Part shown: one piece after another, positions 51,939 through 62,600 of the stretch | Layout: the number at the start of each line of letters is the position of its first letter | Numbering within the stretch: position 1 is the first letter of the stretch | NCBI GenBank assembly: GCA_026397915.1 | Contig: JAPLTX010000021.1 | Span: forward strand, 62,001-126,000 | DNA length: 64,000 nt | Origin: Verrucomicrobiota bacterium | Lineage (GTDB): Bacteria > Verrucomicrobiota > Verrucomicrobiia > CAIQCK01 | Direction: 5' to 3' | Notes under the pieces: model-generated | Database searches by the model: none | Seen by the model: only the letters and a program-made list of their open reading frames with translations | Told to the model about the DNA's origin: nothing | Made by a program: the position numbers and the translations under genes

Positions 51939-53246
51939 ATGAGCGATCAACCGAAAGACTTGAACTTTGGAACGCTGGCGTTGCATGCCGGCCAGGTGCC
52001 CGACCCGACGACGACGGCGCGGGCCGTGCCGATCTACGCCACCACCAGCTACGTCTTCAAGGACACCGACCACGCCGCGAACCTTTTCGCGCTGAAGGAA
52101 TTCGGCAACATCTACACGCGGCTGATGAACCCGACGAACGACGTGCTGGAGAAGCGTCTCGCGGCGCTCGACGGCGGCGCGGCGGGGCTGGCGTTTGCCA
52201 GCGGCCAGGCGGCGATCACGGCGGCGATCCTGACGATCACGCACGCGGGCCAGAATTTCATCTCCGCGACGAGCCTCTACGGCGGCACGTGGACGCTGTT
52301 CACGCAGACGCTGAGCAAGCTCGGCATCGAGGTGCGGTTCTTCGACCCGAACAAGCCGGAGGAGATCAAGAAGCTGGTGGACGACAAGACGCGCTGCGTT
52401 TATCTCGAAAGCCTCGGCAACCCGAAGAACGACGTGCCGGACTTCAAGAAGATCGCCGACATCGCGCACCAAGCCGGTTTGCCGGTGATCTGCGACAATA
52501 CGGTGATGACGCCGGCGCTGCTGCGGCCGATCGAGCACGGCGTTGATATCGTCGTCTATTCCACCACCAAGTTTCTCGGCGGCCACGGCGTTCACATCGG
52601 CGGCGCGATCGTGGACAGCGCGAAGTTTCCCTGGGCGGACAATCCCAAGAAGTGGCCGGAGTTCTGCGCGCCGGCCCCGTCGTATCATGGCATGGTGTTT
52701 ACGGAGGCGCTCAAGCCGGTCGGCAACATCGCCTATATCCTTCACATCCGGACGCACTGGCTGCGCGACACCGGCGGGTGCATGAGCCCGTTTGCGGCGT
52801 TCCTATTCCTGCTCGGCATTGAGACGCTTCATTTGCGGATGCCGCGGCATTGCCAGAACGCGCAGGCCGTCGCGGAGTTCCTGAGCAAACATCCGGCGGT
52901 CGAGTGGGTGAATTATCCCGGCCTGCCCAGCCATCCGTATTTCAACAACGCCCGCCGGTATTTGCCGGACGGCTGCGGCGCGCTCATGGGCTTTGGCATC
53001 AAGGGCGGCGCGGCGGCGGGCATCAAGCTGATCAACAGCGTCAAGCTCTTCAGCCATCTCGCCAACATCGGCGACGCGAAGTCGCTCATTATTCATCCGG
53101 CCTCGACGACCCACTCGCAGCTCACGCCGGAGGAGCAGCAGAAGACCGGCGTGACACCCGAATACGTGCGGCTCTCCATCGGCATCGAAGACGTGCGCGA
53201 CATCATCGCCGACCTTGACCAAGCGCTGAAGGCGTCGCAGAATTGA
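51939..53246 (+). CDS. metY: O-acetylhomoserine sulfhydrylase
   Basis: 435 residues, PLP-dependent, of the Cys/Met metabolism family. It uses O-acetylhomoserine and sulfide to form homocysteine. The N-terminus ([20 protein letters not shown]) and [20 protein letters not shown] fit MetY/Met17. The internal aldimine Lys is 211 in [11 protein letters not shown], with the PLP-contacting Asp in PVICDNTV. The C-terminus [20 protein letters not shown] followed by [12 protein letters not shown] is characteristic. It lies 31 bases before metX-metW, which makes its substrate, so both form a direct-sulfhydrylation methionine operon. Confidence 0.92.
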   Translation: MSDQPKDLNFGTLALHAGQVPDPTTTARAVPIYATTSYVFKDTDHAANLFALKEFGNIYTRLMNPTNDVLEKRLAALDGGAAGLAFASGQAAITAAILTITHAGQNFISATSLYGGTWTLFTQTLSKLGIEVRFFDPNKPEEIKKLVDDKTRCVYLESLGNPKNDVPDFKKIADIAHQAGLPVICDNTVMTPALLRPIEHGVDIVVYSTTKFLGGHGVHIGGAIVDSAKFPWADNPKKWPEFCAPAPSYHGMVFTEALKPVGNIAYILHIRTHWLRDTGGCMSPFAAFLFLLGIETLHLRMPRHCQNAQAVAEFLSKHPAVEWVNYPGLPSHPYFNNARRYLPDGCGALMGFGIKGGAAAGIKLINSVKLFSHLANIGDAKSLIIHPASTTHSQLTPEEQQKTGVTPEYVRLSIGIEDVRDIIADLDQALKASQN

Positions 53247-53277
53247 CGCCGCACGCAACAGAGCCGGCAGGTTACGC

Positions 53278-55107
53278 ATGACAGACAAACTCTTTGACAG
53301 CAGCGACAGCGTTCGCACCGCGAAGCCGCTCCGTTACGCACAGTCCGTCACGTTCGACGGGCCGGTGGTATTGGAGTTGGGTGGCAGTCTGCCGAGCGTC
53401 ACGGTGGCTTATGAAACCTACGGCAAGCTTAACGCCGCGCGCGACAACGCCATCCTCGTCTGCCATGCGCTCAGCGGCGATTCGCACGCCGCCAAACACG
53501 ACGATGCCGACGATCCCGGCTGGTGGGACATCCTCATCGGGCCGGGCAAGCCGATTGACACCGACCGTTTCTTCGTCGTCTGCCCGAATCTGCTCGGCGG
53601 TTGCCGCGGCTCGACCGGTCCCGGCAGCATCAATCCCAACACCGGCAAACCTTACGGGCGCGATTTCCCGATCATCACCGTCGGCGACATGGTGGAAACA
53701 GAGCGCCGGCTGGCGGACCATCTCGGCGTCGGCCGGTGGCTCGCTGTTCTCGGCGGCTCGATGGGCGGCCATCAAACCCTCACGTGGGCCACGCGCCATC
53801 CCAACCGCGTGCGTGGCGCGATCCCGATCGCCACGTCGTCGCGGTTGACGAGCCAGGCGCTTGCGTTTGACGTCGTCGGCCGCAACGCCATCCGGCGCGA
53901 CACGCATTTCCACGGCGGCCAATACTACGACAAACCGCACGGCCCCGACGTCGGCCTCGCCCTGGCGCGGATGATCGGCCACATCACCTACCTCTCGCCG
54001 GCGGCAATGACGCAGAAGTTCGAGGCGAACCGTCTCCATCCGCGCGACGTCGCGATTGAGTTTGAGAAGACGTTTTCCGTCGGCTCCTACCTCGGCTACC
54101 AAGGCTCGAAGTTCGTCGAGCGGTTCGACGCCAACAGCTACATGGCGATCACGATGGCGATGGACCTGTTCGACCTCGGCGACACGCCGGAGAAACTGGC
54201 GGCGACGCTTAGCCGCGCGCGGTGCCGCTGGCTGGTGCTGAGCTTCACCAGCGACTGGCTGTTTCCACCGGAACAGTCACGCGACATCGTCAACGCGCTC
54301 ATCGCCAACAACGCTGCCGTCAGCTACTGCAACGTCCGCAGCGATTGCGGCCACGACGCCTTCCTGCTGCCAAACGAGTTTGCCAGTTACGGTGAGATGA
54401 TCCGCGCGTTCATCAACAACCTTGCCAACGGCGCCAAGGCCAACGGCTATTTCGACGACGCCGACGAGCCGCGCGGTCACAGCCCGACCAGCATTTTTCA
54501 CCAGCGCCGGCTCGACTACGAGCGCATCGCGGAACTAATCCCCGCCGACGCGAGCGTCCTCGATCTCGGCAGCGGCCGCGGCGGCTTGCTTGCCCGCGTC
54601 CAGAAACAAAACCACCACCGCCTTATCGGTGTCGAGCTTGACGAGCAGGCGGTCCTCACCTGTATCCAGCGCGGGCTGGATGTTGTGCAGGCAGACCTCA
54701 ACAAAGGACTGCGCCCGTTCGCCGACCAGCAATTCGACTGCGTCGTGCTCTCGCAGACGCTGCAAGCGGTCCACGACGTCGAAGGTGTCATCGCCGACAT
54801 GATGCGCGTTGGCCGTATCTGCATCGTGAGCTTCCCCAACTTCGGTTTCCACAAGCTTCGCCGGATGTTGGCCGAGGATGGCCGCTCGCCAAAGTCCACC
54901 GGCGTGCTGCATCACGAGTGGTATAACACGCCGAACATCCGCTTCTTCACCATCGCCGACTTCGACGATTTTTGCCGGCAGAAGAACATCCACGTCCACC
55001 GCCGCATCGCGCTCGACACCGAAGCCAGCGCCGAGGTGTTTGAGGACGCAAACCTCAACGCCGACCTCGCCATCTTCGTCATCAGTCGCTCTGACAGTGC
55101 GGCATAG
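53278..55107 (+). CDS. metX: Homoserine O-acetyltransferase fused to MetW methyltransferase-like domain
   Basis: 609 residues. Residues 1-395 are MetX, an alpha/beta-hydrolase that acylates homoserine: PNLLGGCRGSTGP, the nucleophile Ser161 in LGGSMGGHQ, Asp326 in SFTSDWLFPP and His359 in SDCGHDAF complete the triad. Residues about 410-605 are MetW, a SAM-methyltransferase-like partner: YERIAELIPADASVLDLGSG, VELDEQAVLTCIQRGLDVVQ, FDCVVLSQTLQAV and FPNFGFHKLR. MetX and MetW are usually separate neighbouring genes and MetW activates MetX; here they are a single chain. The start gives a normal MetX N-terminus and no frame break is seen at the junction. Confidence 0.92.
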   Translation: MTDKLFDSSDSVRTAKPLRYAQSVTFDGPVVLELGGSLPSVTVAYETYGKLNAARDNAILVCHALSGDSHAAKHDDADDPGWWDILIGPGKPIDTDRFFVVCPNLLGGCRGSTGPGSINPNTGKPYGRDFPIITVGDMVETERRLADHLGVGRWLAVLGGSMGGHQTLTWATRHPNRVRGAIPIATSSRLTSQALAFDVVGRNAIRRDTHFHGGQYYDKPHGPDVGLALARMIGHITYLSPAAMTQKFEANRLHPRDVAIEFEKTFSVGSYLGYQGSKFVERFDANSYMAITMAMDLFDLGDTPEKLAATLSRARCRWLVLSFTSDWLFPPEQSRDIVNALIANNAAVSYCNVRSDCGHDAFLLPNEFASYGEMIRAFINNLANGAKANGYFDDADEPRGHSPTSIFHQRRLDYERIAELIPADASVLDLGSGRGGLLARVQKQNHHRLIGVELDEQAVLTCIQRGLDVVQADLNKGLRPFADQQFDCVVLSQTLQAVHDVEGVIADMMRVGRICIVSFPNFGFHKLRRMLAEDGRSPKSTGVLHHEWYNTPNIRFFTIADFDDFCRQKNIHVHRRIALDTEASAEVFEDANLNADLAIFVISRSDSAA

Positions 55108-55162
55108 TTCTGTCGTCTCGCGAGAAGAACACGCCGAAGGGGGATGGTTTCAGAATCTACCA

Positions 55163-55185
55163 GCCAGACAGGAGTGTCCGGCCTA
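55163..55185 (-). repeat. Hairpin repeat, copy 1, at the 3' end of the FAD oxidoreductase gene
   Basis: On the minus strand, TAG is followed by GCCGGACA, loop CTCC and TGTCTGGC, an 8-base stem with one G-U pair. The TAG at 55185-55183 is the stop codon of the oxidoreductase. A near-identical element ends the sulfatase gene at 58014. It may terminate transcription or be a REP-like dispersed repeat. Confidence 0.65.
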
Positions 55186-56520
55186 CGTTTTCGGAACAAT
55201 CGCGCCGTGCTTGGCCAGCGAGCGCCGGATATCGGCCAGCGGCACGTTCAAGGGCGTTGTCGCAGCGCCCGCGGCCAGCGTAGCGGTCGCGCCCGCGGCC
55301 TGCCCCATCGCCATGCTGGAGGCTTGCACGCGCAGCGCGGAGTTCGCCAACCGGTCGCTGCTGAGACAACGGCCCGCGACCATCAGGTTCTTGCTGCCCT
55401 TCGGGATGAGCGCGCCAAGCGGAATCGTCGGCACCACATCTTCCTTCAAATGCTCCGGCTTCACGCCATGCTCGACGTGGAGGTCAATCGGGTAGAACGA
55501 ATACGCCACCGCGTCCTCGAAGTGGCGGCCACGGACGTAGTCTTTCACAGTCACGATCGTCTCGCCGGTGATGCGGAACGTCTCGCGCACGCCGACCTCC
55601 GGCTGCAACCGCTCGATATGGAGCGCGGCGAACTCCGGCTCCTGCTTGAGGAAACGCAACACGCGTAGCAGCGACTGGCGACCGCGGATGTTTGTCGCGG
55701 TGTGCGTCTCGGACGTGGACGAATCAGCGCCGGGCACGTGCATCGCGTTTTCGCCGCCGCTGCGCAGAAAGCCGGCGATGCTGCCGTTGATATCCGTCAG
55801 CTTGAGCGCATCGGCCTTCACGGCGGCCGTCACCTTCGCCTGTAGTGCGTTCATGTCGAGCATGCCGATGTCGTAGCCAGCAAGCCGGTAGATAAGCGTG
55901 CCGGGCTGGGTGGTTTTCTCGCGCTGTCGCGGCAGGCCGATCATGCCGACTACCGATGCGTTGCCGGTGCAATCCACCAGTTGTTTCGCCACAACCTCGA
56001 CGTTCGTGCCTTTGCCGGCGAGCCGGACTTTCCAGCCGTCGGCAGTCTGCTCGACTGCGGTCGGAAACTCGTAGCAGCGGCGTTGCACGCCCGCTTTCAC
56101 GCATGCTTCCTCCGCCAGCGCCGCGTAGAGGGCACCACAGAGACGCACTTGATGCTTCCAATGTTGTTTGCCCGTTGGCTTCGTAAAGTCCGGCAGCCTG
56201 TCGCTGTTCAACTCGACCGCGCTGGTCACCAACTCCCAGCCAATGCCAGCGATGACCTGTTTGCCCCACGCGTGAAACAAGCCGGGGAAATCCACGCCGC
56301 CGGTGGTTGTCGTGCCGCCAAGCTGGCTGTTCGCCTCCACGAGAATCGTCCGCGCCCCAAGCCGGCCTGCCTGGATGGCCGCAATCGTCCCCGCCGTGCC
56401 GCCGCCAATAATGAGGACATCCGCGATCAGCAATCGGTCGCTCTGAGGTGGCTCCGCCGTGGAAACAGCACTGAGCGCCGGTGCCGAACTGAGACTAGTG
56501 AGAAAAACACGTCGGTTCAT
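55183..56520 (-). CDS. FAD-dependent oxidoreductase, exported
   Basis: 445 residues from the ATG at 56520, preceded by GAAGGGAAC. A leader MNRRVFLTSLSSAPALSAVS resembles a short twin-arginine signal. The FAD-binding Rossmann core starts ADVLIIGGGTAGTIAAIQAG, with ILVEANSQLGGTTTTGGVDF next, VDCTGNASVVGMIGLP in the middle, and NLMVAGRCLSSDRLANSALR near the C-terminus. These match the FAD-dependent oxidoreductase family (PF12831) common in Planctomycetes and Verrucomicrobia polysaccharide clusters. Its substrate is unknown. Its ATG overlaps the sulfatase stop by four bases (ATGA), so it is co-translated with the sulfatase. Confidence 0.82.
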   Translation of the reverse strand: MNRRVFLTSLSSAPALSAVSTAEPPQSDRLLIADVLIIGGGTAGTIAAIQAGRLGARTILVEANSQLGGTTTTGGVDFPGLFHAWGKQVIAGIGWELVTSAVELNSDRLPDFTKPTGKQHWKHQVRLCGALYAALAEEACVKAGVQRRCYEFPTAVEQTADGWKVRLAGKGTNVEVVAKQLVDCTGNASVVGMIGLPRQREKTTQPGTLIYRLAGYDIGMLDMNALQAKVTAAVKADALKLTDINGSIAGFLRSGGENAMHVPGADSSTSETHTATNIRGRQSLLRVLRFLKQEPEFAALHIERLQPEVGVRETFRITGETIVTVKDYVRGRHFEDAVAYSFYPIDLHVEHGVKPEHLKEDVVPTIPLGALIPKGSKNLMVAGRCLSSDRLANSALRVQASSMAMGQAAGATATLAAGAATTPLNVPLADIRRSLAKHGAIVPKT

Positions 56521-57977
56521 GGTTTCGTTCCCTTCCAACCGGCCTTGAGCTGTGCGCCGAGTTCTGCAACGAGCTTTGAATGTTCTGGTTTGCTGGCGAT
56601 ATTTTCGTTCTCCTGCGGGTCGGTCTGGTGATCGTAAAGCTCGGTGCCGACGCTTTCATTCTTTCCGTTGACCCACTCGGTGTAACGCCAGCGGTCGGCG
56701 CGCACGGAGCGACCCATGATTCTGTCCTTTCCAGGGCGCAGGTATTGGCTGAAGGCGACCTTCTTCAATGCGCGCCGCGGGTCGTCGAGCAATGGTTTCA
56801 GGCTCACGCCTTCGAGATGTTTTGGCAGCGCGAGGCCGCAGAGTTCAACAAGCGTTGGATAGATGTCCACGAACTCCACCAGCGCCCGCGTGCGCTGGCC
56901 GGCGGTTTTCTGGCCGGGCGCGCTGATGATGAGCGGCGAGCGCGTGCCCAACTCAAAGTTCGTCATCTTGGTGAAGATGCCATTCTCGCCAAGGTGATAA
57001 CCGTGGTCACCCCACAGCACGACGAGGGTGTGTTCGCGCAAGCCAAGCCGGTCAAGTTCGTCCAGCACGCGGCCGACCTGCGCGTCCATGAAACTGACGC
57101 AGGCGCGATAACCACGAATGAGATTCAATGCCGTCTCGTCGCTAATGCCGCCTTCCTTGGGAATGCCGCCGTAAGTGCGCAGCTCATACCAGTTGTGCAG
57201 CGCCGGCTGAGGCGCGTTCTTCGGTGGATGGTAGTTGGCAGGCAGCTTGATGGTGTCCACCGGATACAGGTCCCAATACTTCTGCGGGCAGGTAAACGGC
57301 AGATGCGGTTTCACGAATCCCACTGCGAGAAAGAACGGCTTGTCTTTGATCCGGCGCAACGTCTCGATGGCCTTCGCAGCAGTCTGGCCGTCAGGATAGA
57401 CGTCGTCCGGTTCGTTGGCTGCCTCGAACGGCGGGCCGCGGATGAGTTTGGGCCGCTCCTTTTCCGGCAGCTTCTTCAGACGCTTGATGAACTCCTCCGA
57501 TTCTTTCGTGAACCAGTGCCGATACGGTTGGCCGTGATACCACGACGGCTCGCTCCACGATTGCGGGTCGTCGCCCGGCTCGCGCTCGCTGTGGTGGAAA
57601 ATCTTGCCGACCGAGACAGCGTGCCAACCGTTGTTCTTGAAGTGCTGCGGCAGCGTCACCACGTCCGGCATCATCGGTCGCAGGAACGTGTTGTTGGCCA
57701 TCACGCGCGTCGTGTCGGGCCGGCAGCCGCTCAGCACGCTCGCCCGCGACGGATTGCAGACCGCCTGCTGGCAATATGCCCGCTCGAACAAGAGTCCGCG
57801 CGCTGCCAACCGGTCCACATTTGGCGACTTGATGTGCGCCGCGCTGTAGCAGCCCAGTTCCGGCCGAAGGTCGTCCACGGCGATGAAGAGAACGTTGAGC
57901 TTCGGGCTGTCGGCGGAGGAGGTGGACGACGAAGCGACAACAGCCAGAGCGATGAGGGAGCGGATGATTGCGTTCAT
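56517..57977 (-). CDS. Exported sulfatase 1 (iduronate-2-sulfatase-like)
   Basis: 486 residues from the ATG at 57977 (an ATG at 57986 adds three residues), with a signal peptide to about residue 23. The calcium-binding start is NVLFIAVDDLRPELGCY; the formylglycine site is Cys74 in CNPSRASVLSG, which needs a maturase; HGYHLGENGIF and the late block WRYTEWVNGK follow. The sequence DLRPELGCYGxxxxxSPNxDRLA is typical of iduronate-2-sulfatase-like S1 enzymes. It removes sulfate from a polysaccharide, target unknown. It overlaps the FAD oxidoreductase downstream and lies 36 bases from the next sulfatase upstream. Confidence 0.88.
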   Translation of the reverse strand: MNAIIRSLIALAVVASSSTSSADSPKLNVLFIAVDDLRPELGCYSAAHIKSPNVDRLAARGLLFERAYCQQAVCNPSRASVLSGCRPDTTRVMANNTFLRPMMPDVVTLPQHFKNNGWHAVSVGKIFHHSEREPGDDPQSWSEPSWYHGQPYRHWFTKESEEFIKRLKKLPEKERPKLIRGPPFEAANEPDDVYPDGQTAAKAIETLRRIKDKPFFLAVGFVKPHLPFTCPQKYWDLYPVDTIKLPANYHPPKNAPQPALHNWYELRTYGGIPKEGGISDETALNLIRGYRACVSFMDAQVGRVLDELDRLGLREHTLVVLWGDHGYHLGENGIFTKMTNFELGTRSPLIISAPGQKTAGQRTRALVEFVDIYPTLVELCGLALPKHLEGVSLKPLLDDPRRALKKVAFSQYLRPGKDRIMGRSVRADRWRYTEWVNGKNESVGTELYDHQTDPQENENIASKPEHSKLVAELGAQLKAGWKGTKP

Positions 57978-57992
57978 GACGTGCATCGTCTT

Positions 57993-58016
57993 GGCCAGAC
58001 AAGAGTGTCTGGCCTA
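57993..58016 (-). repeat. Hairpin repeat, copy 2, at the 3' end of sulfatase 2
   Basis: On the plus strand GGCCAGACA, loop AGAG and TGTCTGGCC form a perfect 9-base stem at 57993-58014. Read on the minus strand it starts with the TAG stop of sulfatase 2 (58016-58014), just as copy 1 does for the oxidoreductase. It fills most of the 36-base gap to the next gene. Confidence 0.7.
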
Positions 58017-59507
58017 CGGGTTCTTCAACAACCGTTTCATCTGCGCCACGGTGTCTGCGTGCTTCGGGTCGCTGGCGAGGTTCTTCATCTCGGCGGGGTC
58101 GTTGTCGTGGTCATAAAGTTCAACGCCCGCGCGGCCTTCGTCCCACTCGGTGTAACGCCAACGTTCCGTGCGCACGCTGCGGCCCATGATCGGCTTGGCT
58201 TTGCCCTTCCGCTTTTTCTGTTCGGGCGTTACGACGGTGGCCACGTTCGCGCCGCGCGTGACTTGGGAGTAGGCGGCGTGTTTCCAGTCGGCTTTGGGAT
58301 TCTCGACAAGCGGGCGCAGGCTGTGGCCTTCGGTCTTCTTGTCGGCGGCGATGCCGCACACGTCAGTGAGCGTCTTGTGCAGCGAGACGAGTTCGACGGG
58401 CTTCAGGCAGGTCGTGCCGTTGGCCTTGTTGCCCGGCACGGAAATGATGAGCGGCACGCGCGCGGATTCCTCGAAGATGCTCATCTTCTGCCAGAGATTC
58501 TTTTCGCCAAGGTGATAGCCGTGGTCGCTGTGGAAAATGACGACGGTCTTGTCGGTGAGCTTGAGGCGGTCCAACGCAACCAGAAGTTTGCCGGCCTGCG
58601 CGTCCATGAAACTCGTCGCGGCGGAATACGCCTGGATGGCCCGGCGGCGAAGGTCGTCGTTCATGGCAAGCTCCTCTCTCTTCTGGATGGAGAGCGCAGG
58701 GATGGGGAACAACTCCGCGAGGTTGGCGGGAATCACCGGCAGTCGGATTCCGTCCGGCGGATACATCGCGAACCACGGCCTCGGCGCGACGTAAGGCGTG
58801 TGCGGCCGGTAGAAGCCCACGGCGAGATAGAACGGTTTGCCGCTCTTCGCGCAGGTTTCGAGCATCTCAACCGCCGACGCGGCGCCTTTGCCATCGGTCT
58901 GCTCCTCGTCGGTTCCATCCGCCGCGAGCCAACTCAGACGCCCGCCGAGTTCGTTGAGCGCCGTGGCCTTGACGGTAGTCGTGCGGGTCTCGCCGGGGGC
59001 GAGTTGGATGCGCTCGATCATCGTGAAGTCATCCACATCGCGGCCCTTGGGGTTGACGACCTTTTCCCACGACGCCGGGTCATCAAGGCCGTCGGTGCCG
59101 ATCTGTGAGGGCACGCCGTAGTGGTAGAGCTTGCCGACGCGCGCGACGCTGTAGCCGGCCTTCTTGAAACTCTGAGGGATGCTCACCGCGTCCGGCACGG
59201 CCTCGCGGAACATCGTGCGGTTCTGATAAACCTTCGTCGTGTCCGGCCTCAGCCCGGTCATGAATGACGCGCGCGACGGGTTGCAGAGTGGGAACTGGCA
59301 ATAGGCGCGGTCGAACTTCACGCCGCGCGCCGCGAGCCGGTCAATGTTCGGCGACTTCACCATCGGGTCGCCGTAACAACCCAGCCGCGCGCACAGGTCG
59401 TCGGAGACGATGTGAAGGACGTTGAGTTTGGGTTTATCGGCGCGCGCTTCGTCCAAGAGGCCCAGTGTTGCGCCGATGAGGAGGAGTTGGAGCCACTGAC
59501 GTGTCAT
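58014..59507 (-). CDS. Exported sulfatase 2 (iduronate-2-sulfatase-like)
   Basis: 497 residues; the ATG at 59507 begins a signal peptide (MTRQWLQLLLIGATLGLLDE, then ARADKPK). A far longer frame on this strand up to 62585 is antisense to another gene and not real. NVLHIVSDDLCARLGCYGDP carries the calcium ligands, and Cys75 in CNPSRASFMTG is the formylglycine precursor. HGYHLGEKNLW and MGRSVRTERWRYTEWDEGRA follow. A low-complexity basic stretch (PEQKKRKGKAKP) sits before the last block. Target sulfated glycan unknown. It forms a tandem with sulfatase 1. Divergent promoters for it and the plus-strand gene should lie in 59508-59621. Confidence 0.88.
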   Translation of the reverse strand: MTRQWLQLLLIGATLGLLDEARADKPKLNVLHIVSDDLCARLGCYGDPMVKSPNIDRLAARGVKFDRAYCQFPLCNPSRASFMTGLRPDTTKVYQNRTMFREAVPDAVSIPQSFKKAGYSVARVGKLYHYGVPSQIGTDGLDDPASWEKVVNPKGRDVDDFTMIERIQLAPGETRTTTVKATALNELGGRLSWLAADGTDEEQTDGKGAASAVEMLETCAKSGKPFYLAVGFYRPHTPYVAPRPWFAMYPPDGIRLPVIPANLAELFPIPALSIQKREELAMNDDLRRRAIQAYSAATSFMDAQAGKLLVALDRLKLTDKTVVIFHSDHGYHLGEKNLWQKMSIFEESARVPLIISVPGNKANGTTCLKPVELVSLHKTLTDVCGIAADKKTEGHSLRPLVENPKADWKHAAYSQVTRGANVATVVTPEQKKRKGKAKPIMGRSVRTERWRYTEWDEGRAGVELYDHDNDPAEMKNLASDPKHADTVAQMKRLLKNP

Positions 59508-59621
59508 GCGGCAGATTAAAGCCCGCGCCCGTCGGCGTGTCACGTCATTTGCTTTGCAGTCCAGGAATTGCAGTTGAGATTCCAGACCGCCAGACATAGT
59601 CTGTGTCCCACAGGAGAAGAT

Positions 59622-62600
59622 ATGAGTGATGTCAACTCGCCACTGCGGTTGTTCCCAGGTTCCCTCGCAACACTGCTGTTCCTGCTGTCCGCCGCCGCGC
59701 CGCATTTCGGCCAAGCGACCGCCGGCGACGCGCCGAAGAATCTGGCGCCCCAAGCCCGTGTCTCGGCCAGCAGTCAGCATAGCGACGCCTATCGCCCGCA
59801 GATGGCGATCAACGGCGTCATACCGTCCGACTTCCAGCCGGAGGGCGGCGATTGGGCGGTGCGCGGCACGCAGAAGGGGTGGTTCGAGCTGCGATGGGAC
59901 CAGCCGATAGAGGCGGCCCAGATCATTTACTACGCACGCACGTCCAGCCCGCTGATTGAATGTTTCAAGGATTACGCGGTCTTCTTGAACGGCGAGAAGA
60001 AACCCGCGGTGCAGGGCACGCTGGAGCATCGTCGCGGCCCGCAGGCGATTGATTTCCCCAAACAGCGTGTGTCGAGGATGCGCATCGAGTTCCTCTCGTC
60101 GCATCCCAATTCGCCGAATCCCGGCGCGTCGGAGATCGCCGTCTATGCCACGCCGATGAGCGCGGCGAAGTTGGCTGAGATGTTGACGCCGCCGGAAGAA
60201 AAGACGCCGCAGGCGCACGCGCTGCGAAAGGACCTGGTCGCCGGGCGTCTCGGCTTCCGTGACATCCTGCTGGTCAAACGCAAGCCGCTGAACATCTCGC
60301 ACGTCTATGTCTATCACGTCGAAGGCTACCGGCCCGGCGGCGGGCTGTATCTGTTCACGCCGGACGAGAAGGGCGGCAAGCTGAAGTGCATCTTCGACGC
60401 CGGCGAGGGCATGATCACGACGGCTGACCTGTCTTACGACGGCCGGGAGATCGTTTTCGCCCTGCGCCGCGGCGGCCATGTCGCGTCGAATCCCGTGGCG
60501 CACATCGAGGACATCTCGCGCTACTCCGACGAGGCGAGCAACTACCACCTCTTCCGCATCAACATTGACGGAACCGGGCTGGTGCAACTGACGCACGGCA
60601 CGCACAACAACCTCGACCCGTGTTGGCTGCCCGACGGCGGCATCGGCTTCATCTCCGACCGCAAGCCGGCCTATGCGTATTGCTACGTCGTCACCTCGCC
60701 GGTCCTCTACCGCATGGAACGCGACGGCTCGAAACCGAAACGGCTCTCGTCGAACTACCTGATGGATTTCACGCCCTCGGTGCTCAGCAACGGGCGGCTC
60801 ATCTACACCCGATGGGAATACGTGGACAAAGCCGCCTGCCCCATTCAAAGCCTCTGGACCATCAACCCGGACGGCACCGGGCTGGCCGGCTTCTACGGCA
60901 ACCGCGTGCTGAATCCCGGCACGTTCATGGACGCGCAGCCGGTCCCCGGCACCCGGCGCGTCATCGCGACCGCAACGAACCACAACGGCCCGTGCCGCGG
61001 CGGGATCGTGGAGATTGACCCGGCGAAGGGCGCGAACGCGCGTGAAGCGGTCCGAAACCTGACGCCCGAGATAGACATCTACGCGCACAAGATCGGCGGC
61101 GGGCCGTATGGCAACGGCATGCTCAACTGCGGCATCCACGGCGCCTACGAGAAACCGTTCGCCATTGATGAGAACCACTTCCTGGTTTCCAAAGGCGGCG
61201 TGGTCCAAATCCGAGACTTCGACGCCAACGCCGCGTCGTTGCTGGCGCCGCAAGACGGCATGGGATTCTACAGCCCGCAGCCCGTGCGCCCGCAGACGCC
61301 GCCGCCGATCCTCCGCGGCCTCTTCATGGACCACGACGTTCAATTGCCTGAAGACGGCAGCGTCTCGGGCAACTGGGCCACCGTCTTCATGCAGGACGTT
61401 TACAACGGACTGGAACCGCACGTGAAACGCGGCGAGATCAAGCAGATTGCCGTGGTGCAGGAGATCGAAAAGAGCACGCACACGCCGCAGAACAACCAGA
61501 AGCCCGACGGCCCCGGCATGCGCAACATCGCCGTGTTCGGTTTCCAGTTCCCGCTGGTCTCCTGCGGCGCGACCTACGCGCCGAAAAAAGTTTGGGGCAT
61601 GGCCGACGTCGCGTCGGACGGCAGCGCGGCGTTCCGCGTGCCCTCCGAAGTGCCGATCTACTTCCTGGCCCTCGACGCCGAAGGCCGCGCAATCCAGCGG
61701 ATGCGCAGCTTCACGCACTTGATGCCGGGCGAGGTCCAGGGATGCGTCGGCTGCCATGCCGATCGTAACTCGCTCACGCCGCGCGCCGACGCTGCGATGT
61801 TGAAGCGCGTCCACCCGCAGGAACTTCGCCGGCCATCGTGGGGCGTCAAGGGATTCAGTTACACGGAGGTTGTTCAGGGCGTGTTCGACAGGCACTGCAC
61901 CGCCTGCCACAACGAGCGCGAACAGCCCGGCAACGTGGACCTGACCGGCGACATGACGGACTTCTTCAACGTCTCCTATGACGTCCTCTGTCGGACCGGC
62001 ACTCAGGGAGAAAAGGACTGGATCAAACACGGCAGCCCGTCGGGGGCCGAATATGACAAGGTTCGCGGAATGAGTCCCTACGTGGAATGGATTTGGACGA
62101 TCAACGGCAGCGAAACCAACATCCTGGAAATCCAACCCCGTCGCTGGGGCAGCCCCGCGAGCAAACTGGCCGAGATCATCCGCAGCGGGCATCCCGACAA
62201 GGACGGCCAGCCGCGGGTCAAAGTGCCTGATGACGACCGCCGCCGCGTGTTTCTGTGGATGGACCTGAACATCCCCTACTACGGCACATCGTCCTCGAGC
62301 CATAAGACCGAACTCGGCAGCCGCCGGATGATGCCGCTGGACCTCGATGCAACGCTCAGCGACGTCGCCGCGCGCCGCTGCGCCGCCTGCCACCAAGGAA
62401 GCCTGCCGCGGAAATTCTACACCCGTGTGCTCAAGCCTGAGAAGAACAGCTTCCTGCTGGCCCCCCTCGCCGCGGAAGCCGGCGGCACACAGAAGTGCGG
62501 TCAACCGATCTTTGCCTCGACCGACGACCCGGACTACCAGAGAATCCTGCGGACGTTCACCCCCATCCACACCCTGCTCAAGCAACGCCCCCGCCCCGAT

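Noticed and set aside
56580..59108. An 842-codon plus-strand frame across two sulfatases
   Set aside because: Both sulfatase genes on the minus strand have complete catalytic motifs; the plus-strand translation shows no family signal.
59580..59612. Third copy of the TAG hairpin repeat (CCAGACATAGTCTG)
   Set aside because: Only a short CAGAC/GTCTG stem is present, the loop differs, and it is not at a gene end.
58014..62585. A 1523-codon open frame on the minus strand
   Set aside because: Only the first-listed 3' third (58014-59507) encodes a sulfatase. The rest is antisense to the multi-CxxCH gene at 59622-62630, has no recognisable domain and is rich in Arg, Ala and Val as expected for a GC-rich shadow frame.
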